NCBI RefSeq assembly: GCF_000689255.1
Contig: NZ_HG964446.1
Span: 2,822,854-2,886,853 of the forward strand
Length of the DNA stretch: 64,000 nucleotides
Direction: 5' to 3'
Origin: Mycobacterium triplex
GTDB taxonomy: Bacteria; Actinomycetota; Actinomycetes; Mycobacteriales; Mycobacteriaceae
Position numbers and translations under genes: made by a program. Positions within the stretch are counted from its first letter, which is position 1; every line of letters begins with the position of its first letter. Below are positions 20,031 to 28,618 of this stretch, piece after piece. The notes beneath the pieces are model-generated. The model was not told where the DNA came from. It saw only the letters and a program-made list of their open reading frames with translations, and did no database searches.

Positions 20031-21104
20031 GTGACCGAAGGCACGGCAGCGAACTCGCCCAAGGTGAGCATCGTGGCGACCACCCACAACCAGGAGGGCT
20101 ACGTTCGCCAGGCCTTCGACAGCTTTCTGGCCCAGCAGACCAACTTTCCGGTGGAAATCGTCGTTGCCGACGACGCGTCGACCGATTCGACTCCGTCGAT
20201 CATCCAGGAGTACACCGACCGCTACCCGCACATGTTTCGGCCGATCTTCCGGCCCGAGAACCTCGGTCTGAACAAGAACATGACCGGCGCGCTGTCGGCC
20301 GCGCGCGGAGAGTACGTCGCGCTCTGCGAGGCGGACGACTACTGGATCGATCCGTTCAAGCTGACCAAGCAGGTCGCCTACCTCGACCGGCATCCGAATG
20401 CGTCGGTGTGCTTTCATCCCGTGCGCGTGGTTTGGGAAGACGGCTACGCCAAGGATTCGAAGTTCCCGCCGCCCCATTTACGGGGAAACCTGACGGTCGA
20501 CGCGCTGCTCTTGATGAACTTCATCCAGACCAATTCGGTCGTCTACCGCCGTCTGGAGCGGTACGACGACATTCCCGCCGACGTCATGCCGCTGGACTGG
20601 TATCTGCACGTCCGGCACGCGGCCCGCGGCGACATCGCGATGCTGCCCGACACCATGTCGGTGTACCGCCGCCATTCGCAGGGGATGTGGCACAACCAGG
20701 TCGCGGACCCGCCCAAGTTCTGGCTGACGCTAGGGCCCGGCCATGCGGCGACGTTCGACGCGATGCTCGACCTGTTCCCTGACGACCCTGCGCGCGAGGA
20801 ACTCATCGCCGCCATGGCCGACTGGATCTTGCGTCAGATCGGCAGCGTCCCGGGGCCGGAGGGCCGCGCCGCCCTGGACGGCACCATCGCGAAGTACCCC
20901 CGGATGGCGGAGCTGGCCCTGAAACACCGCTGGGCTTCCCGGTCGCGCCGGCGCAAGGCGTCGTGGCGCAGGTTAACCGTGGTGGCGCCCAAGCCTAAAG
21001 GGCTGGTGGATGTCTGGCCGTTCAGCCTTAAACACCGGCAGACCGACACGACCGGAGATCCCGTGCGACCCCTCGGCGATCAGGTTATGGACGCGCAAAA
21101 ATAA
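20031..21104 (+). CDS. GT2-family glycosyltransferase
   Basis: A 357-residue enzyme with an N-terminal GT-A domain: VSIVATTHNQEGYVRQAFDS at the nucleotide-binding start, VVADDASTDST, and the metal-binding region CEADDYW. A C-terminal extension of about 100 residues follows the catalytic domain and is basic. The GTG start at 20031 has aaggaagg about 7 nt upstream. Its 3' end overlaps the opposite-strand methyltransferase by 20 bp. No membrane span is evident. The acceptor is unknown; it could extend a GPL side chain or another cell-wall glycan. Confidence 0.8.
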   Translation: MTEGTAANSPKVSIVATTHNQEGYVRQAFDSFLAQQTNFPVEIVVADDASTDSTPSIIQEYTDRYPHMFRPIFRPENLGLNKNMTGALSAARGEYVALCEADDYWIDPFKLTKQVAYLDRHPNASVCFHPVRVVWEDGYAKDSKFPPPHLRGNLTVDALLLMNFIQTNSVVYRRLERYDDIPADVMPLDWYLHVRHAARGDIAMLPDTMSVYRRHSQGMWHNQVADPPKFWLTLGPGHAATFDAMLDLFPDDPAREELIAAMADWILRQIGSVPGPEGRAALDGTIAKYPRMAELALKHRWASRSRRRKASWRRLTVVAPKPKGLVDVWPFSLKHRQTDTTGDPVRPLGDQVMDAQK

Positions 21105-21783
21105 ACGCGTGGTTTTCGAAATTCGGTAGCCGGCCGAACCTGCCGCAGTTCTTCTTGTGGAGCAGTTTGAACCCGAGTTCGGCCACCTTTGCCTCGAGGT
21201 CGGCATCGGTGATACCCCACTGCCAGATGTGGTGCACGTCGCGCCAGGGCCTGTTGTGGTCGGGATGGATCTCGTCGAGTCGACCGTAGAGATTCTTGTA
21301 GTTTTCCTGACGCGGATTGTGCGGGACATTGCGGAAGTATTCTTCTTCGCCCAAATCCAGCAGCCTGATGTTATGTCCCGGTCCGGTCCATTGCTGGTTG
21401 TAGATCACCAACGCGCGCACATTCTTTGCGTACATTTCGAGGATGGCATCCCAGTCCGGCTTGACTTGGTGCAGGAGTACATCGAACAGCAGCACGGCGT
21501 CAACGGCGCCGACTTCACCGGCAACGGCAGGGTCACCGAAGTTGCCTTTGATCAGACGGAGTTGGGGATACGACTTCGCCTTGTTGATCACCTTCTCGGT
21601 GGGGTGCGTATCTACCAACGCGGCATCTGTGATTTTGTGCTTGTCGAGCGCGTGGAAGGTGTAACCGCCTTCCACCCGCCAGACACCGCCGAGATCAGCA
21701 AACGATTTGATACCCAGGGAGGAGAATGCCTGATCTATAATATCGACTTTATCTTGCAGGATTTTCCGAAAGAGACCAAACAT
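21085..21783 (-). CDS. class I SAM-dependent methyltransferase
   Basis: A 232-residue protein with a Rossmann methyltransferase core: SFADLGGVWRVEGGYTF as motif I, VDTHPTEKV after strand 2, and DAVLLFDVLLHQ at the acidic motif IV. The ATG at 21783 is preferred because ggag lies 6 nt upstream; a TTG five codons earlier lacks spacing. It is convergent with the GT2 gene at 20031. The family is common in glycan clusters, but the substrate is not recognisable. Motif I has GGVWRVEGG in place of the usual GxGxG, seen in several distant sugar or lipid methyltransferases. Confidence 0.68.
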   Translation of the reverse strand: MFGLFRKILQDKVDIIDQAFSSLGIKSFADLGGVWRVEGGYTFHALDKHKITDAALVDTHPTEKVINKAKSYPQLRLIKGNFGDPAVAGEVGAVDAVLLFDVLLHQVKPDWDAILEMYAKNVRALVIYNQQWTGPGHNIRLLDLGEEEYFRNVPHNPRQENYKNLYGRLDEIHPDHNRPWRDVHHIWQWGITDADLEAKVAELGFKLLHKKNCGRFGRLPNFENHAFIFARP

Positions 21784-22086
21784 TGTGAACTCCAACACCT
21801 CCTGATCGTTTGATTAGCCGGCTGATGAGCACAACTCGTCTCGTTGTTGGATTGGCAGCCTCGTAATCCGGCCCACGCGATCACCCTACAGGCCGGGAAG
21901 CGCGGACAGCGGGGTTTGGAACTCATGGTCAATCGCCACCTATCAACTAACCGACTTGCCAGTGCCGACCAGGGTTTAAGGTGATCGACACCGGGACACG
22001 GCACGCTCGCCGGGGGGCTGACAAAGGCGAGCGCCTTCGAGCGACGCAGCTCAAGGGGGGATTGCGGGTTTAGGAGGGATTGAATC
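21784..22086. promoter_or_regulatory. divergent intergenic region
   Basis: This 303-bp gap separates a minus-strand methyltransferase from a plus-strand GT2 gene. It must hold two promoters, but I could not place a -10/-35 pair with confidence. The only clear signal is an AGGAGG ribosome site at the right end, serving the 22087 start. Confidence 0.3.
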
Positions 22087-22920
22087 ATGGTGCGCGACTT
22101 GACGAACGCCGGCACAGAGGGGCGTCTCGGTTGGCCTCCCACCATCTCCGTTATCACGATTTCCTTCAAGGACCTTGACGGGTTGAAGCGCACTGTCGAC
22201 AGCGTGCGAGCCCAGCGCTATGAAGGCCGCATCGAACACATTGTGATCGACGGTGGCTCCGGCGACGATGTCGTGGCGTATCTGTCCGGGTGCGTGCCGG
22301 GCTTCGCGTATTGGCAGTCCGAGCCGGACGGCGGACGTTACGACGCGATGAATCAGGGCATTGCCCATGCATCGGGTGATCTGTTGTGGTTCATGCACTC
22401 CAGCGATTGTTTTCCCGACCCCGATGCGGTGGCCGACGCCGTCGCGGCGATTTCGGGCAAAGGGCCGGCCCGTGAGGTGTGGGGCTACGGCATGGACAAC
22501 CTCGTCGGGCTCGGGCGCGTGCGCAGTGCGATGCCCTTCAACATCCGGAAGTTTCTCGCCGGTTGGCAAACGGTCCCGCACCAGGCCTCGTTCTACGGGG
22601 CATCGCTTGTCGAAAAGCTGGTCGGCTATGACCTGGACTTCGGCATCGCAGCTGACCAGGAATTCATTCTGCGGGCCGCGTTGCTACGCGAGCCAGTCAC
22701 GCTGCGGCGCGTGCTGTGCGATTTCGACACGAACGGCGTCGGAACGAATCGGCCCCCGAGCGAGGTCTTCAATGACCTGCGCCGCATGTGGGACATGCAC
22801 GGGCGTTATCCGCTGGGTGGGCGGCGATTGTCTCGCGCCTACCTATGCGGCTGGGAAAACTACTTCGCCTTCTTGGCGTTGGTACACAGACGATTTTCCG
22901 ACCGCAATGGGGCAGGCTAG
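22087..22920 (+). CDS. GT2-family glycosyltransferase, Rv1514c-like
   Basis: A 277-residue WcaA-type GT2 enzyme. ISVITISFKDLDGL is the start of the catalytic domain, HIVIDGGSGDDVV is the first acidic motif, and QSEPDGGRYDAMNQGI with SGDLLWFMHSSD holds the metal-binding acidic residues. The sequence closely resembles what is known of M. tuberculosis Rv1514c. The ATG at 22087 has a strong aggagg 7-8 nt upstream. The stop codon overlaps the opposite-strand stop in CTAG. It likely transfers a hexose to a cell-envelope glycan; the acceptor is unknown. Confidence 0.83.
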   Translation: MVRDLTNAGTEGRLGWPPTISVITISFKDLDGLKRTVDSVRAQRYEGRIEHIVIDGGSGDDVVAYLSGCVPGFAYWQSEPDGGRYDAMNQGIAHASGDLLWFMHSSDCFPDPDAVADAVAAISGKGPAREVWGYGMDNLVGLGRVRSAMPFNIRKFLAGWQTVPHQASFYGASLVEKLVGYDLDFGIAADQEFILRAALLREPVTLRRVLCDFDTNGVGTNRPPSEVFNDLRRMWDMHGRYPLGGRRLSRAYLCGWENYFAFLALVHRRFSDRNGAG

Positions 22921-23879
22921 GCGCGTCGCAGCCAGAACGAACCCGGTTCGCGGGAATCCAATTGTTCGCGGAGCACGGGGCAGGCCGCGGTCAGTTCAGC
23001 CGGATGGTGATGCTTGAGGAAGTTAAGTGCGCCAATGATTTTGAACTCAGAGTTGTAGCTGAGAAAGGCTTCTAGCAGGTACTGCTCATTCCAGAAGCAG
23101 CCGGACTGTATCCACTCGTCGAGGTAGTCCTTGGGGCTGAAGATGTCGTGAATATGGATCAAGACACCGGATTTGAGGATCGGCAGGATTTCAAAGTACT
23201 CGAACAGAACATCGCCCTGTGGGCGGATCATGTGGGAGGAGTCGATGAAAAGGATGTCGTCGGCCTCTAGTTGGCCGAACAACGAGGTGTCGATCAGCTC
23301 CACCGGCTTGCGGACGACGTGTACGCCGAGCTGCTCGAGCCACCCGACCTCGTAGGGTTCGATACACAGGTGCTCGCATTGGTAACCGGGGTCTTCGTCG
23401 CGGTTGGCTTGGAGTGCGCTCGCCGCCATCAGGGTCGACCGACCGCTGCCGATCTCGAAGATCCGCCTTGGTTTGAATAGCCTGATGATGTTGTAGAGGT
23501 ACTCGGCATCGCCCGATTCGAAGAACCCGTTTCGGTAGAAGAACTCATGATCGGTTTGCTGGTCGAGCGGAAACCTCGTCAATTCGTCGTTGAAATGGAA
23601 TTTCTTCAGCAGATGCAACTGTTCGTCGACATTCCAGTCGATGCCGAGCAGTTCGCGGTCTTCGGATAGCGGCTTTCGCAAGTGAGCAGGGTTGAACAGC
23701 GGCTCGTAATAATGATCGAGCAGCGGGTAGATCCCCACTTTTCTGAATACCCGCAACGTCAGCGGCATGCGCCCGAACCCCGTCTGGCGGATCACGCGGA
23801 GGGCAAAGGTAGCAGCGGCCGTGACCGGAACTAACGCAAAATCAATCAGCGAGAAGCAGAAATTCTGAAACTTTTGCAT
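22917..23879 (-). CDS. class I methyltransferase-like protein with N-terminal hydrophobic segment
   Basis: A 320-residue protein. A short hydrophobic N-terminal segment (about 10-28) precedes a class I SAM fold: RRIFEIGSGRSTLMAA as motif I, DDILFIDSSHMI as motif IV, and a central IHIHDIFSP strand with acidic and histidine residues that could bind metal. The arrangement resembles the Methyltransf_24/cephalosporin hydroxylase-like group. ATG 23879 is used; a TTG two codons upstream is possible. It is convergent with the GT2 gene at 22087. The substrate is unknown, and the genes around it point to envelope glycan or GPL modification. Confidence 0.65.
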   Translation of the reverse strand: MQKFQNFCFSLIDFALVPVTAAATFALRVIRQTGFGRMPLTLRVFRKVGIYPLLDHYYEPLFNPAHLRKPLSEDRELLGIDWNVDEQLHLLKKFHFNDELTRFPLDQQTDHEFFYRNGFFESGDAEYLYNIIRLFKPRRIFEIGSGRSTLMAASALQANRDEDPGYQCEHLCIEPYEVGWLEQLGVHVVRKPVELIDTSLFGQLEADDILFIDSSHMIRPQGDVLFEYFEILPILKSGVLIHIHDIFSPKDYLDEWIQSGCFWNEQYLLEAFLSYNSEFKIIGALNFLKHHHPAELTAACPVLREQLDSREPGSFWLRRA

Positions 23880-24152
23880 CGTCAACTAGCGTTTTGGCCA
23901 GATCGACAAAAAGCAATTTGCCCAGGGCGGCAGTGATTTTCAACGTATGCCAGGCGCACGCGGCGATCGTAACATCAACGCCGAGAATTTATCAGCGCTA
24001 TCGCGGCGCGGTGGCTTCGGTAGCCTGGATCCCGGATTCCGCGCACCGGGGTTTCCCGGCAGGGCGCGTGTCGCGCATTGCCTGCGAGAAAGTTTCTGTT
24101 CGTGCCAAACTTTGGCCGTGACGTGCCAGCCGGGTTGACGGAGGGAGAACGG

Positions 24153-24914
24153 ATGGGGACGGTGGAGGCCGCGTATCGACTCGCGCGACGCGCGATCGAC
24201 AGGGTGCACGGTTATGGGGTCATCAACCGCGGCGGCCGCGGCGTCGTCGGCCTGATCGACGTCGGCTCGGTTGGCCCCCTGCCAGATCCTTGGCATCAGC
24301 GCTCCGACCTGGTCAGCCACGTCCTGAAGTTCGAGCCCCGCGACCCGCGCGGTGAGAAACCTCGGGTTGTCACCGTCGACGCGGCGCTGTGGAGCGAACC
24401 GGCGACGCTGCCGTTCTACATCTACTCCGGCCAGGCCGGCCACGGATCGTCGCTGTTTCGTGAGGACCAGGACTACGTCCGCCAGAACTTCGAGACGCTG
24501 CGCACCCTCGGCCCGCCCCAGCTCGCCGAAACATGGTTCGACCGAGTGCAACTGGACCACATCGAGGAGATCCAGTGCACCACGCTGGATGCCGTGCTGG
24601 CCGACCGGGTGGAGCCCTACCACGTCCTCAAGATCGACGCCCAGGGTGCCGAGCGGCAGATCCTGGAAGGCGCGGCCAACTACCTGGCCGGTGGCGATTG
24701 CCTTGCGTTGCACCTCGAGCTGTTCCGGCTGCCGCTGTACCGGGGCATCACGCTGCGGCCCGAGGTCCAGGCGATGGTCGACGACCTGGGGTTCAGCCTG
24801 GTTAAGGAGTTTCCGCCACACGGGACGTTCGACTCGCAGAACGACTGCGTGTTTCTGCGGCGCGGGGCCGGCGGCCCGGTCGCGGATGCGATCCGCCTCG
24901 CCTACGAGCTGTAG
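24153..24914 (+). CDS. FkbM-family methyltransferase-like protein
   Basis: A 253-residue protein with FkbM-type features. LIDVGSVG stands in the position of motif I, TVDAALWSEP is the post-motif region, a conserved catalytic-loop TTLDAVLAD follows, then VLKIDAQGAERQILEGA is the hallmark FkbM strand. The ATG at 24153 is preceded by ggagggag. Motif I reads DVGSVGPL rather than DVGAN-x-G, so SAM binding may be altered. It is followed after 15 bp by the SMP-30 gene, so the two are probably co-transcribed. Likely an O-methyltransferase for a glycan or lipid. Confidence 0.72.
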   Translation: MGTVEAAYRLARRAIDRVHGYGVINRGGRGVVGLIDVGSVGPLPDPWHQRSDLVSHVLKFEPRDPRGEKPRVVTVDAALWSEPATLPFYIYSGQAGHGSSLFREDQDYVRQNFETLRTLGPPQLAETWFDRVQLDHIEEIQCTTLDAVLADRVEPYHVLKIDAQGAERQILEGAANYLAGGDCLALHLELFRLPLYRGITLRPEVQAMVDDLGFSLVKEFPPHGTFDSQNDCVFLRRGAGGPVADAIRLAYEL

Positions 24915-24929
24915 ACGGCGCCGCCCGAG

Positions 24930-25793
24930 ATGCGTACCGCCGACCGGGTGACCGTGCCGGTGGCCCACCATGGCGAAGGGCCCTACTGGGATGCGCCCAC
25001 CGGCCGGCTGTTGTCGATGGACGTGCTCGCCGGCGAGATCGTGGCGCTCGATACCTCCGGCAGGATTTCCCGGCACAAGGTGCCGAGCCGGGTCGCCGCG
25101 GTGGTCAGGCGCCGGGCGTCGGGCGGATTCGTGATCGCCACCGAGCACGGGCTCCTGGGCGCGGACGAGCAATTGTCGGAATTCGAGCACATCGTCGGCC
25201 TCACCGAGGATCCGAACGTGCGGACCAACGACGGAGGCTGTGACCCGTTCGGCGGCTTCGTCATCGGCACCATGGCCTATGACGAACGGCCGGGCGGGGG
25301 AGCTGTCTACCGCGTGACGCCCGAGCATCAGGTCACCGAACTGCTGTCGCCGGTGTCGATCTCGAATGGTGTGCAGTGGTCGGCGGACGGTTCCCAGGCC
25401 TATTACATTGACACCCCGACGCGGCGGGTCGATGTATTCGACGTCGATGCCGAAACCGGTGCCTGGTCTGGGCGCCGGGCCCATATCCATATCGACTCCG
25501 CACGGGGATATCCCGACGGCATGGCCATCGACGAGGACGACGGCGTTTGGGTCGCGTTGTGGGGCGGTGAAGCCGTCGTCCACTACGACGCGGCGGGATG
25601 TCTTGTCGAGACCATCGGTGTGCCGGGCGTGACCCAGGTCAGTTCGTGCGCGTTCGGCGGCGACGAGCGTGACGTGCTGTTCATCACCACATCGCGCCAG
25701 GGACTGCCCGACGACCAGGAGCCTTCTGCCGGTGCGATATTCGCAGTGCAGACCGGGTCGCGGGGGGCCGTCGCGCCGCAGTTTGCCGGCTGA
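24930..25793 (+). CDS. SMP-30/gluconolactonase family hydrolase
   Basis: A 287-residue six-bladed beta-propeller. The metal-site residues of the SMP-30 family are visible: E16 in HGEGPYW, N100-D101 in RTNDGG, N146 in ISNGVQW, and D196 in YPDGMAID. These enzymes open sugar lactones. No signal peptide is apparent, so it should act in the cytoplasm. The gene follows the FkbM gene by 15 bp and precedes a GT2 gene by 240 bp. A lactonase is not part of known GPL biosynthesis; it could act in making or recycling an aldonic or ulosonic acid used by the downstream cassette, which is inference. Confidence 0.83.
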   Translation: MRTADRVTVPVAHHGEGPYWDAPTGRLLSMDVLAGEIVALDTSGRISRHKVPSRVAAVVRRRASGGFVIATEHGLLGADEQLSEFEHIVGLTEDPNVRTNDGGCDPFGGFVIGTMAYDERPGGGAVYRVTPEHQVTELLSPVSISNGVQWSADGSQAYYIDTPTRRVDVFDVDAETGAWSGRRAHIHIDSARGYPDGMAIDEDDGVWVALWGGEAVVHYDAAGCLVETIGVPGVTQVSSCAFGGDERDVLFITTSRQGLPDDQEPSAGAIFAVQTGSRGAVAPQFAG

Positions 25794-26033
25794 GGCGGCG
25801 ATGAACGATGGTAGGCACTGCGTCCGCAACGCCCTCCAATTCCGCCACCTGCGGGTATCGTTACGCCACGATGCTGCTCGAGGAGGATTTCGCAAGAGTT
25901 GCGGGCGCCGCAACAGGGGACGTGCCCCCGCTCGGCCTTCGGTGTGGTCCGGCCTCGACAGCACCTCAGGGAACGGCGATTTCGTCACCCGAGAAGACAC
26001 ACAGTCGACCGAGATGGGGCAGGCTCGCGAGCG

Positions 26034-26993
26034 ATGAGTGAGAACCAATCGCCACGCCGGGTATCGGCGGTCATCCGCGCCTTGAACGAAGGCAAGCACA
26101 TCGGCCGGTTGCTGAAGGGACTCGAGCAGCAGACCGTCAAGCTCGACGAGATCATCCTGGTCGATTCGGGTTCCACCGACGACACCGTCGCGATCGCCGA
26201 GGCCGCCGGCTGCACCATCGTGCGCATCGCCAAGAGCGAGTTCTCTTTTGGGCGTGCGCTAAATAGAGGCTGCGCGGCAGCGACCGGCGACATCCTGTTG
26301 TTCGCCTCGGCGCATGTCTATCCCGTCTACAACACCTACGTGGAGCACATCGTCGGTGCGTTCGAACGCGACGGGGTGGCCATCGCTTACGGCCGGCAGG
26401 TCGGCGACGAGCGAACCAAGTTCTCCGAATCGCGAGTCATGCTGAAATGGTTTCCGAACCAGAACATCTGGGACCAGGGCCACCCGTTCAGCAACAACGC
26501 TAACGCCGCGGTACTGAAATCGGTGTGGCAGGACAACCCTTACGACGAGACGCTCACCGGCCTCGAAGACCTCGACTTCGCCAAGAAGGCCCTCGACCGG
26601 GGATACAAGATCGCCTATGTCGCGGATGCGCCGGTGGTCCATGTGCACGAGGAAACCTGGAGCACCATCCGAAACCGTTATCGGCGCGAGGCAATGGCCT
26701 ACGCCCGCATCGTCAAGGGGTCGGACATGTCCCTGCAGCGGGCCCTGGGGCTCGCTCTATCGAACATCGCGAGCGACTACCGGGACGCGATCAAGGCGAA
26801 TCTGTTGCGCAGCAACGCGCTGAGCATCCCGCAGTTTCGGTTCGCGCAGTTCATCGGGGCGTGGCAGGGCTTCCGCGAGCCGGATCACGTATCTGCGCGG
26901 TTGTTGGAACGCTTCTACTATCCGGCCGAAACGCAGAGCAATGAGGTCCCGCCCGCCCCGGGCCGCAAGATCGTCTACACCGAAGACTCCTGA
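26034..26993 (+). CDS. GT2-family glycosyltransferase of the CMP-sugar cassette
   Basis: A 319-residue GT2 enzyme: VSAVIRALNEGKHIGRLLKG is the domain start, ILVDSGSTDDTV is the first acidic motif, and GLEDLDFAKKA follows HPFSNNANAAV, giving the ED acceptor-site motif. The C-terminal part carries an arginine-rich segment (NRYRREAMAYARI). The ATG at 26034 is chosen because the longer frame lacks similarity. It lies 21 bp before the cytidylyltransferase gene, so it heads an operon. The 240 bp before it have no gene I can support. The acceptor and donor are unknown. Confidence 0.8.
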   Translation: MSENQSPRRVSAVIRALNEGKHIGRLLKGLEQQTVKLDEIILVDSGSTDDTVAIAEAAGCTIVRIAKSEFSFGRALNRGCAAATGDILLFASAHVYPVYNTYVEHIVGAFERDGVAIAYGRQVGDERTKFSESRVMLKWFPNQNIWDQGHPFSNNANAAVLKSVWQDNPYDETLTGLEDLDFAKKALDRGYKIAYVADAPVVHVHEETWSTIRNRYRREAMAYARIVKGSDMSLQRALGLALSNIASDYRDAIKANLLRSNALSIPQFRFAQFIGAWQGFREPDHVSARLLERFYYPAETQSNEVPPAPGRKIVYTEDS

Positions 26994-27014
26994 ATCACCC
27001 ACCGTTAGGCAGCA

Positions 27015-27689
27015 ATGAGCCGCACCGTCGCCGTCGTACCGATGCGCCACAACAGTGAGCGCGTGCCCGGAAAGAACTACCGCTTGCTTGCCGGCATTCC
27101 GCTGTACCACCACGTCGTCCGGATGTTGGTCGCGGTGCCCCAGATCGATCTCGTCGTGATCGATACCGACAGCGACTTCATCATCAACGACTGCGCCGAG
27201 CACTTCCCGCAGGTGCAGGTGCTGCTGCGGCCCGAGCACTTACGCGACGGCAGCATCGCGATGAACGATGTGCTGCTCAATACGCTCGACCAGGTAACCG
27301 CCGATGTGGTGCTGCAGACCCACTCGACGAACCCATTTCTCAAGGCCGACACCGTGTCTGCCGCACTGAAGTTGTTCAGCGCGCCCGACAACGAGTTCGA
27401 CTCGGTGTTCAGTGTCACGCGCCTGCAGGCGCGGTTGTGGGACGCCGAGACGCGGCCGGTGAATCATGATCCGGCGGTACTGCTACGGACCCAGGATCTG
27501 GCACCGCTGTACATCGAGAACTCCTGTTTCTTCATCTTTACTCCGGAGCTGTTGCGGGAGAAGGGCACTCGTATCGGTGCCCGCCCGCTGATGGTGGAAA
27601 TGACGTCGCTGGAGGCCGTTGACATCGACATCGAAGAGGACTTCGCACTGGCCGCCGCCATCGCCGAGCGCACCGAGATCAGCACATGA
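27015..27689 (+). CDS. NeuA-like acylneuraminate/ulosonate cytidylyltransferase
   Basis: A 224-residue nucleotidyltransferase of the CMP-sialic acid/CMP-ulosonate synthetase group. The N-terminal CTP-binding motif R11-x2-S14-x-R16-x3-K20-N21 is intact, QTHSTNPF follows in mid-protein, and the metal-binding acidic motif DIDIEEDF lies at 203-210. Such enzymes join CTP to the anomeric hydroxyl of a keto-sugar acid. The stop codon overlaps the next start by 4 nt. No NeuB-type synthase lies in the window, so the activated sugar is not known. This is an unexpected enzyme for a mycobacterial GPL region. Confidence 0.82.
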   Translation: MSRTVAVVPMRHNSERVPGKNYRLLAGIPLYHHVVRMLVAVPQIDLVVIDTDSDFIINDCAEHFPQVQVLLRPEHLRDGSIAMNDVLLNTLDQVTADVVLQTHSTNPFLKADTVSAALKLFSAPDNEFDSVFSVTRLQARLWDAETRPVNHDPAVLLRTQDLAPLYIENSCFFIFTPELLREKGTRIGARPLMVEMTSLEAVDIDIEEDFALAAAIAERTEIST

Positions 27690-28618
27690 GTGTTCCGCTG
27701 ATCCTGGTGACATGCCGGCAGATGCAGGTCGAACTCCCGCAACACCGGGACCGCATCGAGAAACTCGGCTACGAGGTTGTCGCGCCGGATCTCGCTGGGC
27801 GCCAACAGTTCACCGCTGCGGAGCTACTCGCGTACGGCGGCGATCGGCTGGTGGGAATCATCGCCGGCGACGACGAGCTTGACCGCACTTTTTTCGACGG
27901 CGCCCCCAAGCTCAAGACGGTGATCCGCTGGGGGATCGGCATGGACTCCGTCGATCACGACGCTGCCCGAAACCACGGGGTGACGGTGCGGAACACCCCG
28001 GGAGTCTTCGGTCGGGAAGTCGCGGACTCGGCGTTCGGCTACATCTTGAATCTGGTCCGCGGCTACATCGAGGTCGACGCGGCCGTCCGTCGCGGTGAGT
28101 GGCCCAAGTCGGAGGGCATCACACTTGCCGGCGCGCAGCTCGGTATCGTGGGCTTCGGTGTGATCGGCCGCGAGATCGCCAAGCGCGCAAAGGGTTTCGA
28201 CATGGATGTCGTCGCTTACGATCCCTTCATCACCGGGCAAACCGACGTGCCGATCGTCGACCTCGAGAAGCTCTTGGCGATAAGCCGTTTCATCATCCTG
28301 GCGTGTCCGCTGACGCCGGAGACCTTCCATCTGATCAACGCTGAACGCCTCGCCCTGGCGAGACCGGATGCCTACCTGGTGAACGTGGCCCGGGGCCCCG
28401 TCGTGGCGGAGCAGGACCTCATCGCGGCCCTCAAGGGCGGCCGGCTGGCCGGAGCGGCGCTCGACGTGTTCGAGGTCGAGCCGCTGCCGCTGGACAGCGA
28501 GCTGCGCACGTTGCCTAACGTTGTGCTGGGCGCGCACAACGGTTCGAACACCCGCGAGGGTGTGGTGCGGGCCAGCAACGCGGCCGTTGACTTCCTGATC
28601 GAGGAGCTGACGCGGTGA
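27686..28618 (+). CDS. D-isomer-specific 2-hydroxyacid dehydrogenase
   Basis: A 310-residue NAD-dependent dehydrogenase of the phosphoglycerate dehydrogenase group. The NAD motif G156-x-G158-x2-G161 lies in LGIVGFGVIGRE. The catalytic residues R236 (VNVARGP), E265 (EVEP) and H284 (LGAHNG) are all present. It interconverts a 2-keto acid and a 2-hydroxy acid. It overlaps both neighbours by 4 nt (ATGA and GTGA), so it is translationally coupled to the cytidylyltransferase and the SDR. Likely substrate: a keto-acid linked to the sugar being activated, or the precursor of a hydroxyacyl group; sequence alone does not decide. Confidence 0.82.
   Translation: MSVPLILVTCRQMQVELPQHRDRIEKLGYEVVAPDLAGRQQFTAAELLAYGGDRLVGIIAGDDELDRTFFDGAPKLKTVIRWGIGMDSVDHDAARNHGVTVRNTPGVFGREVADSAFGYILNLVRGYIEVDAAVRRGEWPKSEGITLAGAQLGIVGFGVIGREIAKRAKGFDMDVVAYDPFITGQTDVPIVDLEKLLAISRFIILACPLTPETFHLINAERLALARPDAYLVNVARGPVVAEQDLIAALKGGRLAGAALDVFEVEPLPLDSELRTLPNVVLGAHNGSNTREGVVRASNAAVDFLIEELTR

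Noticed and set aside
23940..26099. A 719-codon minus-strand frame
   Set aside because: It spans three well-supported plus-strand genes (FkbM, SMP-30, GT2) and has no recognisable domain.
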